A DNA stretch of 64,000 bases from the NCBI RefSeq assembly GCF_008692035.1, contig NZ_VTFG01000002.1, forward strand, positions 434,001-498,000. Reading direction: 5' to 3'. The notes below the pieces were generated by a model. It was not told the origin of the DNA. It ran no database searches and was given only the letters and a program-made list of their open reading frames with translations. This document shows positions 54,721 to 64,000 of this stretch, piece by piece. A program made the position numbers and the translations under genes. Source of the stretch: Pseudomonas marginalis. Lineage in GTDB: Bacteria > Pseudomonadota > Gammaproteobacteria > Pseudomonadales > Pseudomonadaceae. Numbering within the stretch: the first letter of the stretch is position 1; every line of letters begins with the position of its first letter.

Positions 54721-55410
54721 TCACCCGGCGATATCGCGAATGGCGATTTCACTCAAGATGCGTTCCAGCACCTGCTCGATGGACAACTCCGTGGAATCCA
54801 GCTGTATGGCATCAGCCGCCGGCTTGAGCGGGGCTACTGCGCGCTGGGTATCACGCTCATCGCGTGCACGGATCTCATCTAGCAGACTCGACAGACTAAC
54901 ACCATCGACTTTGCCCTTCAACTGCAAGTAGCGGCGGCGAGCCCGCTCCTCGGCGCTGGCGGTCAGGAAAATCTTCAGCGGCGCCTCGGGAAACACCACC
55001 GTGCCCATGTCGCGGCCATCGGCCACCAGCCCCGGCGGCTCCTGGAAAGCCCGCTGACGCTGCAACAGCGCATCACGCACCGCCGGCAGCGCAGCAACCT
55101 GGGAGGCCCAGGAGCCGACCTGCTCGTTACGCAGGTCATCGGTCACATCGTCCCCTTCCAGGATGATGCGCTGGGGATGACCTTCCGTCGCGCCGACGAA
55201 TTGCACATCGAGATGCGCGGCCAGCAGCTTCAGGGATTCTTCGTTGGTCAGGTCGACGCCATGGTTGCGTGCGGCAAACGCCAGCAGGCGGTACAACGCG
55301 CCGGAATCCAGCAGGCACCAGCCCAGGCGCTTGGCCAGGATGCCGGCGATCGTGCCTTTGCCCGAGCCGCTTGGCCCGTCGATGGTAATCACCGGTGCTT
55401 TGATATTCAC
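54721..55410 (-). CDS. cmk: Cytidylate kinase
   Basis: A 229-residue P-loop kinase: ITIDGPSGSGKGTIAGILA (P-loop), DSGALYRLLA, ADGRDMGTVVFP and LTASAEERARRRYLQL. It phosphorylates CMP and dCMP. I chose the GTG at 55410, which overlaps the tyrA-aroA stop in a GTGA, and gives the length known for Pseudomonas Cmk. The open frame runs to 55452. Confidence 0.96.
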   Translation of the reverse strand: MNIKAPVITIDGPSGSGKGTIAGILAKRLGWCLLDSGALYRLLAFAARNHGVDLTNEESLKLLAAHLDVQFVGATEGHPQRIILEGDDVTDDLRNEQVGSWASQVAALPAVRDALLQRQRAFQEPPGLVADGRDMGTVVFPEAPLKIFLTASAEERARRRYLQLKGKVDGVSLSSLLDEIRARDERDTQRAVAPLKPAADAIQLDSTELSIEQVLERILSEIAIRDIAG

Positions 55411-57617
55411 AATTGAGCCTCTTGGGCAACACGGATGCCGACTTGGGCACACAGTGTAAGAAAGTTCGGAAAAGACGTAGCAACATTGGCGCAGTCATGG
55501 ATACGAATCGGCGCAGCCGCCCGCAGGGAAGCCACGCTGAAGGCCATGGCAATCCGGTGATCGCCATGGGCATCGACTTCACCACCGCCCATCAGGCCAC
55601 CGTCAATGATAATCCCATCGGCGGTCGGTTCACACTTCACCCCCAACACCTGCAGACCGTCGGCCATGACCTGGATACGGTCGGACTCCTTAACACGCAA
55701 CTCTTCGGCGCCCCGCAAAATGGTCCGGCCTTCAGCGCAGGCGGCCGCGACGAACAACACCGGGAATTCATCAATAGCCAGGGGCACCAGCGCTTCTGGA
55801 ATGTCGATACCCTTCAATACAGCTGCCCGCACCCGCAGGTCAGCGACAGGCTCGCCACCCACTTCGCGCGGGTTTTCCAAGGTGATATCGGCCCCCATCA
55901 ACCGCAGGATATCGATCACCCCGGTGCGGGTCGGGTTGACGCCGACATGCTCCAGCAACAACTCGGAGCCCGCGGCAATCGAAGCCGCCACCAGGAAGAA
56001 TGCCGAAGAGGAGATATCCCCCGGCACTTCAATATGGGCAGCCGTCAGTACATGACCCGATTCCACCGATGCGGTAGCGCCTTCCACCGCAACCGGGTAA
56101 CCAAAACCGCGCAACATACGCTCGGTATGGTCACGGGTCGGCGCAGGCTCGGTCACCGCAGTTTGACCTTCGGCATACAGCCCCGCCAGCAACAGACAGG
56201 ATTTGACCTGGGCACTGGCCATCGGCATTGCATAGCTCATGCCTTTGAGCGCCTGGCCGCCACGAATGGTCAGCGGCGGACGCCCTTCCGGCCCGGTCTC
56301 GATCACCGCGCCCATGTCCCGCAATGGCTTGGCCACGCGGTTCATCGGGCGCTTGGACAGGGAAGCATCGCCGGTCAACACGCTGTCAAAGCGTTGTGCC
56401 GCCAACAAACCGGACAGCAGGCGCATGGACGTACCGGAATTGCCCAGGTAGATCGGCCCCGGCGCCGGCTTCAGGCCGTGCAAGCCCACACCGTGAATGG
56501 TCACGCGCCCATGGTGCGGCCCTTCAATCACCACGCCCATGTCGCGAAACGCCTGCAGGGTCGCAAGGGCATCTTCACCCTCAAGGAACCCTTCCACCTC
56601 CGTCACGCCCTCGGCCAACGAGCCGAGCATGATCGAGCGATGGGAGATCGACTTGTCACCCGGCACCCGGATACGCCCGCTCAAGCGGCCGCCCGGGTTG
56701 GCGAGGAAAGTCAGGTCATCGGCGTTCACAGCGGTTTCCATATAGGCCCGGCGAGCCAGGATCTTGCTGAAATGCTCACGCGCCACCCGCGCACGGGTGA
56801 ACACGCCCAATAATTGATGGCCATCCCCGGCATCGACCGCGTCGCGCAAGGCGTCGAGGTCACTGCGGAAGGTGTCCAGGGTGCGCAACACCGCTTCGCG
56901 ATTGGCGAGAAAGATGTCATGCCACATCACCGGATCGCTGCCGGCAATCCGTGTGAAGTCGCGGAAGCCACCGGCGGCATAACGGAAAATCTCGAGGTTT
57001 TCGTTACGCTTGGCCAGGGAGTCCACCAGGCCGAATGCCAACAGATGGGGCAAATGGCTGGTCGCCGCCAGCACTTCGTCGTGGCGCTCGACCTGCATAT
57101 GTTCCACATCCGCCCCCAGCTCACGCCAGAGACGATCCACCACCGCCAGCGCGGCCGGATCGGTTTGTTCCAGCGGCGTCAGGATCACTTTATGACGGCG
57201 GAACAGCTGCGCATTGGACGCTTCCACCCCGCTCTGCTCGGAACCGGCAATCGGATGGCCCGGCACAAAGCGCGACGGCATGCCGCCAAAGGCCTGCTGC
57301 GCGGCCCGCACCACATTGCCCTTGGCGCTGCCGACGTCCGTCAGGATCGCCTGGCCCAGGTCCATGCCGGCCAATACCGCCAGCAGTTTCTCCATCGCCA
57401 GGATCGGCACCGCGAGCTGGATGACGTCAGCTCCCTGACACGCCAGCGCCAGGTCCGCCTCACAGCGATCCACCACGCCCAACTCCACCGCCAGCTTGCG
57501 CGATTGCGGGTCCAGGTCCACACCAACCACTTCGCCGCACAGCCCGCTTTCGCGCAGGCCTTTGGCGAAGGAGCCACCGATCAAGCCCAGGCCGACCACC
57601 ACGAGGCGACCGATCAT
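55407..57617 (-). CDS. tyrA-aroA: Prephenate dehydrogenase / EPSP synthase fusion
   Basis: A 736-residue fusion. The N-terminal TyrA domain (about 1-285) has VVVGLGLIGGSFAKGLRES, DVGSAKGNVV, VPGHPIAGSEQSG and HLPHLLAFGLVDSL. The C-terminal AroA domain (about 300-735) has PGDKSISHRSIMLGSLAEG, LGNSGTSMRLLSGLLA and ELRVKESDRI, and SDVHGDHRIAMA-like HGDHRIAMA. It serves tyrosine synthesis and the sixth shikimate step. The ATG at 57617 is chosen; a GTG at 57653 overlapping hisC by eight bases is the alternative. Confidence 0.95.
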   Translation of the reverse strand: MIGRLVVVGLGLIGGSFAKGLRESGLCGEVVGVDLDPQSRKLAVELGVVDRCEADLALACQGADVIQLAVPILAMEKLLAVLAGMDLGQAILTDVGSAKGNVVRAAQQAFGGMPSRFVPGHPIAGSEQSGVEASNAQLFRRHKVILTPLEQTDPAALAVVDRLWRELGADVEHMQVERHDEVLAATSHLPHLLAFGLVDSLAKRNENLEIFRYAAGGFRDFTRIAGSDPVMWHDIFLANREAVLRTLDTFRSDLDALRDAVDAGDGHQLLGVFTRARVAREHFSKILARRAYMETAVNADDLTFLANPGGRLSGRIRVPGDKSISHRSIMLGSLAEGVTEVEGFLEGEDALATLQAFRDMGVVIEGPHHGRVTIHGVGLHGLKPAPGPIYLGNSGTSMRLLSGLLAAQRFDSVLTGDASLSKRPMNRVAKPLRDMGAVIETGPEGRPPLTIRGGQALKGMSYAMPMASAQVKSCLLLAGLYAEGQTAVTEPAPTRDHTERMLRGFGYPVAVEGATASVESGHVLTAAHIEVPGDISSSAFFLVAASIAAGSELLLEHVGVNPTRTGVIDILRLMGADITLENPREVGGEPVADLRVRAAVLKGIDIPEALVPLAIDEFPVLFVAAACAEGRTILRGAEELRVKESDRIQVMADGLQVLGVKCEPTADGIIIDGGLMGGGEVDAHGDHRIAMAFSVASLRAAAPIRIHDCANVATSFPNFLTLCAQVGIRVAQEAQL

Positions 57618-57645
57618 AGGCACGGCAGGTTGCAATGCAGTGACA

Positions 57646-58758
57646 TCAACCACGAGCCAGGACCTTGGCCAGCGCCTCCAGGAAGCAACTGTTTTCAGCC
57701 GGCAAGCCGATGGTGATCCGCAGGTGGTTCGGCATGCCGTAGTTGGCCACCGGCCGCACGATCACACCTTCGCGCAGCAGCCCCTGGAATACCGGGGCGG
57801 CCACTTGACCAAGGTCGACACAGATGAAGTTGCCCTTGGAGGGAATCCAGCCCAGGCCCAACGCACGGAAGCCATCCTGCAACTGCAGCATGCCGCTTGC
57901 GTTGATGCGGCGACCTTCTTCCAGGTACTCGGCATCCTTCACCGCCGCACAGGCTGCCGCCAGGGCGAGGCTGTTGACGTTGAACGGTTGGCGCACGCGG
58001 TTCAGCACATCGGCCACCACCGCTGTCGACAAGCCATAGCCGACCCGCAGCGACGCCAGGCCATAGGCCTTGGAGAAGGTGCGCGACACCAGCAGGTTCG
58101 GGTAGGCCGCCAGGAAATCCAGGCCGTTCGGCAGGTCGCTGCCTTCGGCGTACTCGATATAGGCCTCGTCCAACACCACCAGCACATGCTCAGGCACGTC
58201 CTGCAGGAAGTCGTTGAGCGCCTGTGCATCGAACCAGGTGCCGGTCGGGTTGTTCGGGTTGGCGATAAACACAACGCGGGTCTGGGCATCGATGGCAGCC
58301 AGCATGGCCGGCAGGTCGTGGCCCCAGTCCTTGGCGGGAATCACGCGGGCGTCGGCACCGACCGCCTGGGTGACGATCGGGTAGACCGCAAACGCGTGCT
58401 CGCTGAACACGGCGTTCAGGCCCGGCGCCAGGTAGGCACGCCCGACCAGCTCGAGGATGTCATTGGAACCGTTGCCCAGGGTGACCTGGTTCAGCTCGAC
58501 CCGGCATGTTTCTGCCAGCAGGGACTTGAGGGCGAAGCCATTGCCGTCCGGGTAACGGGTCAGCTCAGCCAATTCTTCGCGAATCGCCGCCAATACCTTG
58601 GGGCTTGGGCCCAGTGGGTTCTCGTTACTCGCCAGCTTGACGATCTTGGAGGGGTCCAGATTCAACTCACGCGCCAGCTCGTCCACAGGCTTGCCCGGAA
58701 CGTAAGGCGACAGTTGTTGCACGCCCGGCTGGGCCAGGGCGAGGAAGTTGCCACTCAT
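57646..58758 (-). CDS. hisC: Histidinol-phosphate / aromatic aminotransferase
   Basis: A 370-residue fold-type-I PLP enzyme. Motifs: KLASNENPLGPSPKV, GNGSNDILEL, NPNNPTGTWFD, DEAYIEYAEG, and the PLP-lysine stretch SRTFSKAYGLASLRVGYG. Placed between pheA and tyrA-aroA, it most likely acts as an aromatic aminotransferase paralogue (HisC2 type) as well as or instead of histidinol-phosphate transamination. The gap to pheA is nine bases. Confidence 0.92.
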   Translation of the reverse strand: MSGNFLALAQPGVQQLSPYVPGKPVDELARELNLDPSKIVKLASNENPLGPSPKVLAAIREELAELTRYPDGNGFALKSLLAETCRVELNQVTLGNGSNDILELVGRAYLAPGLNAVFSEHAFAVYPIVTQAVGADARVIPAKDWGHDLPAMLAAIDAQTRVVFIANPNNPTGTWFDAQALNDFLQDVPEHVLVVLDEAYIEYAEGSDLPNGLDFLAAYPNLLVSRTFSKAYGLASLRVGYGLSTAVVADVLNRVRQPFNVNSLALAAACAAVKDAEYLEEGRRINASGMLQLQDGFRALGLGWIPSKGNFICVDLGQVAAPVFQGLLREGVIVRPVANYGMPNHLRITIGLPAENSCFLEALAKVLARG

Positions 58759-58767
58759 GTTAAAGCC

Positions 58768-59862
58768 TCACAAAACCGCTTTCGGGTAAGAGCCCAGCAC
58801 CTTGAGTGCCACGGCTTCCTGACTGATCTTCTCCAGCACGCCCTTGACCAGCGGATCGCGGTGGTGGCCGATGAAGTCGATAAAGAACACGTAAGTCCAT
58901 TTACCGCTGCGCGAAGGACGCGTCTCGATGCGCGTCAGGTCAATCCCGTTGTCGTGGAACGGCACCAGCAGCTCATGCAGCGCGCCGGGCTTGTTGCTCA
59001 TGGAGACGATGATCGAAGTCTTGTCGTCGCCGGTCGGCGGCACTTCCTGGCTGCCGATCATCAGGAAACGCGTGGAGTTGTCCGGGCGATCCTCGATTTT
59101 CTCGGCCAGGCGCGTCAGGCCATACAGACCTGCCGCCATATCACCGGCGATCGCCGCCGAATTCCATTCACCCTTGACCCGCTTGGCCGCTTCGGCGTTG
59201 CTGGACACCGCCACGCGCTCCACATTCGGGTAATGCGCATCCAGCCACTTGCGGCACTGGGCCAGGGATTGGGCGTGGGAATAGATGCGGCTGATACTGT
59301 CGGTCTTGGTGTTCTCACCCACCAGCAGGTGATGGTGGATGCGCAGCTCGACTTCGCCGCAGATCACCATGTCGTGCTCAAGGAAGCTGTCCAGCGTGTG
59401 GTTGACCGCGCCTTCGGTGGAGTTTTCCACCGGTACCACGCCAAAGTTCACCGCGCCGGCCGCCACCTCACGGAACACCTCGTCGATGGCCGCCATGGGC
59501 TTGCTGATCACCGCGTGGCCGAAGTGCTTCATGGCCGCCGCCTGGGTAAAGGTGCCTTCCGGGCCGAGGTAGGCCACTTTCAGCGGCTGCTCGAGCGCCA
59601 GGCACGACGACATGATTTCACGGAACAACCGCGCCATCTCTTCGTTGCCCAGCGGGCCCTTGTTACGCTCCATGACGCGCTTGAGCACCTGGGCTTCACG
59701 CTCCGGCCGGTAGAACACCGGCACTTCGCCCTCCGCCAGGGACGCCATCTTCACCCGTGCCACTTCCTGGGCGCAGCGCGCACGCTCACTGATCAGCTCC
59801 AGGACTTTCTCGTCCAGGCTGTCAATGCGTACACGCAGGGCCTTGAGTTCTTGTTCAGACAT
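58768..59862 (-). CDS. pheA: Chorismate mutase / prephenate dehydratase
   Basis: A 364-residue bifunctional enzyme. An N-terminal AroQ-type chorismate mutase (about 1-90, LRVRIDSLDEKVLELISERA) is followed by prephenate dehydratase (about 95-270, AYLGPEGTFTQAAAMKHFG and the NSAAIAGDMAA region). A C-terminal ACT domain (about 280-360) has SMSNKPGALHELLVPF and the Phe-binding ESRP counterpart ETRPSR. It is feedback-regulated by phenylalanine in relatives. The ATG shares one base with the serC stop (TAATG). Confidence 0.96.
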   Translation of the reverse strand: MSEQELKALRVRIDSLDEKVLELISERARCAQEVARVKMASLAEGEVPVFYRPEREAQVLKRVMERNKGPLGNEEMARLFREIMSSCLALEQPLKVAYLGPEGTFTQAAAMKHFGHAVISKPMAAIDEVFREVAAGAVNFGVVPVENSTEGAVNHTLDSFLEHDMVICGEVELRIHHHLLVGENTKTDSISRIYSHAQSLAQCRKWLDAHYPNVERVAVSSNAEAAKRVKGEWNSAAIAGDMAAGLYGLTRLAEKIEDRPDNSTRFLMIGSQEVPPTGDDKTSIIVSMSNKPGALHELLVPFHDNGIDLTRIETRPSRSGKWTYVFFIDFIGHHRDPLVKGVLEKISQEAVALKVLGSYPKAVL

Positions 59863-60947
59863 TAGCCGTGTTCCTTTTCGAACTCTGCCATGTAGGCAAC
59901 CAGCGCGTTGATCGCGTGGATGTCGACAGCGTTGTAGATGGAGGCGCGCATGCCACCTACCGAACGGTGCCCCTTGAGGTTCAGCAGGCCACGGGCGTCG
60001 GCACCGGCCAGGAATGGCTTGTCCAGGCGGTCATCGGCCAGGCGGAACGGCACGTTCATCCACGAGCGATCGGTGAGGTTGATCGGGTTGCTATACAGGC
60101 CGCTGGCGTCGATGAAGTCATACAGGGTGCGCTTCTTCTCTTCGTTGAGCTTGCCCATGGCCGCCACGCCGCCCTGCTCTTTCAGCCACTCGAACACCAG
60201 GCCCGACAGGTACCAGGCGAAGGCCGGCGGGGTGTTGTACATCGAGCCGTTGTCGGCCGCGACCTTGTAGTTGAGCATGGTCGGGCACAGTGAACGGGCG
60301 CGACCCAGCAGGTCCTCACGGACGATATTGACCAGGATGCCGCTCGGACCGATGTTCTTCTGCGCACCGGCGTAGATCATGCCGTAGCGCGACACATCGA
60401 TAGGCCGCGAGAGGATGTCCGAGGACATGTCGCACACCAGCGGAACGTCGCCGACGTCCGGCACCCAGTCGAACTCCAGGCCGCCAATGGTTTCGTTCGC
60501 GACGTAGTGCACGTAGGCCGCGTCCTTGGACAGCTTCCATTCGTTCTGACCGGGAATGGCGAAGTAGTCGTAAGGCTTGGCGGTGCCGGCCACATTGACA
60601 TGACCGTAGCGCGAAGCCTCTTCAATGGCCTTCTGCCCCCAGATGCCGGTGTCGATGTAGTCGGCCGTGCCGTCTTCCGGCAGCAGGTTCAGCGGGATCT
60701 GGGCGAACTGCTGGCTCGCGCCGCCTTGCAGGAACAGCACTTTGTAGTGGGATGGAATGTCGAGCAAGTCGCGCAGATCCTGCTCGGCCTTGGTGGCAAT
60801 GGACACGAACTCATCACTGCGATGGCTCATTTCCATCACGGAGAGGCCTTTTCCATGCCAGTCGAGGAGTTCACCCTGCGCGCGCTGCAGGACTGCTTCA
60901 GGAAGCGCCGCGGGACCGGCACAGAAGTTATAGGCTCTCTTGCTCAC
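59862..60947 (-). CDS. serC: Phosphoserine aminotransferase
   Basis: A 361-residue PLP enzyme: RAYNFCAGPAALPEAVL at the start, EMSHRSDEF, LQGGASQQFAQIP, and the PLP-lysine motif YAGAQKNIGPSG. It serves serine and pyridoxal phosphate synthesis. The GTG at 60947 gives the normal length and N-terminus; the frame is open to 61022. First gene of the serC-pheA-hisC-tyrA/aroA-cmk chain, after gyrA. Confidence 0.96.
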   Translation of the reverse strand: MSKRAYNFCAGPAALPEAVLQRAQGELLDWHGKGLSVMEMSHRSDEFVSIATKAEQDLRDLLDIPSHYKVLFLQGGASQQFAQIPLNLLPEDGTADYIDTGIWGQKAIEEASRYGHVNVAGTAKPYDYFAIPGQNEWKLSKDAAYVHYVANETIGGLEFDWVPDVGDVPLVCDMSSDILSRPIDVSRYGMIYAGAQKNIGPSGILVNIVREDLLGRARSLCPTMLNYKVAADNGSMYNTPPAFAWYLSGLVFEWLKEQGGVAAMGKLNEEKKRTLYDFIDASGLYSNPINLTDRSWMNVPFRLADDRLDKPFLAGADARGLLNLKGHRSVGGMRASIYNAVDIHAINALVAYMAEFEKEHG

Positions 60948-61019
60948 ATCCAATCTCACTCTGATCTGGTGGGGTGGTGCAATAAATCGGGTTTCAATAC
61001 TTTCATAAGGGACAAACAA

Positions 61020-61048
61020 CAAGGGGGCGAATCTTCATCCGCCCCCTG
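61020..61048 (-). terminator. Terminator of gyrA
   Basis: A stem GGGGGCG / CGCCCCC with a ten-base loop follows the gyrA stop; on the minus strand it is followed by CCCTTGTTGTTTG, a modest T-rich tail. Confidence 0.6.
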
Positions 61049-61057
61049 TGTGTCCGC

Positions 61058-63712
<2,655 letters not shown>

Positions 63713-64000
63713 GAGAAGCCTGATTCCTTTTTCGGGTGAAACCTCGTCGCATCCATATGGGACGAACGAAGCTCGCCGTCGCCGGCACACTGCCTGACAA
63801 CGACTTACGACAAATCAACGAGTTATGACACGGATCTGCACGTTATGGGCAACCCCTGGGGGCGGCCCTGGAAACCGCCGGATGTTATCACAATCGCCGC
63901 CACGCACCTATCCCCCTGATGCGCATGGAGACTAGTAATTTGACGGATGACAGGCTTGAGGAGGCCGAGAGGGGCTCAGAGATGGGGTGGTGCTTTTTTT
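63713..64000. other. Region upstream of gyrA to window edge
   Basis: 288 bp with no frame I would call. It should hold the gyrA promoter, but no convincing -35/-10 pair stands out. The T-run at the window end may belong to a terminator of the next gene. Confidence 0.4.

Noticed and set aside
57496..59865. 789-codon plus-strand frame opposite tyrA-aroA, hisC and pheA
   Set aside because: It crosses three secure minus-strand genes and has no family features.

Overview
The window reads as a chromosome segment of a fluorescent-group Pseudomonas. Support comes from high-GC codon use, the serC-pheA-hisC-tyrA/aroA-cmk-rpsA-ihfB order, an O-antigen locus lying between ihfB and a comEA-like gene, a complete kdpFABCDE block, and REP-like inverted repeats whose arms carry the GGGGGCTTGCCCCC-type core common in this group. 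All assignments come from reading the translated sequence; no database search was run.

Layout. 1-7000: the end of a GldG-like ABC auxiliary operon, a small conserved protein, DoxX, an MltF-like lytic transglycosylase, TatD and a chemotaxis transducer. 7100-12220: an Rhs polymorphic toxin with an AT-rich C-terminal tip and an overlapping presumptive immunity gene. 12337-15930: housekeeping and hypothetical genes (Mpo1-like, thioesterase, CHAD, lipoprotein, patatin). 16156-24147: the potassium-transport block kdpFABC-kdpDE, all on the minus strand. 24560-28777: an ethanolamine-type permease, a DUF1989 enzyme with its GntR regulator, a TetR regulator and a ComEA-like protein.

29302-51386 is the most informative part, a bipartite O-antigen locus. 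The minus-strand half (wbjB-wbjC-wbjD-wbjE-wbjF-wbpL-wbpM) has the gene content and order I know from the P. aeruginosa O11 cluster. It should make UDP-L-FucNAc and a 4-keto-reduced 6-deoxy-HexNAc (D-FucNAc or D-QuiNAc), and start the lipid-linked unit. The plus-strand half (manC-gmd-colC-colD, an acetyltransferase, GT10, wzx, GT11, an epimerase, GT2, wzy, GT4) is tightly packed and becomes clearly AT-rich after about 33.9 kb. It carries all four enzymes expected for GDP-L-colitose from fructose/mannose-6-phosphate, two fucosyltransferase-fold enzymes, and the only flippase and polymerase. The two halves converge with 35 bp between them. The inferred product is a colitose-containing, probably O-acetylated O-antigen built on an L-FucNAc/D-FucNAc-type core. 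No wzz is present at the ihfB end.

51796-63712: a LapA-domain protein, IHF-beta, a small lipoprotein, ribosomal protein S1, cytidylate kinase, a TyrA-AroA fusion, HisC, PheA, SerC and GyrA, all on the minus strand and largely overlapping or closely spaced.

No rRNA or tRNA gene, CRISPR array, insertion sequence or prophage was seen.
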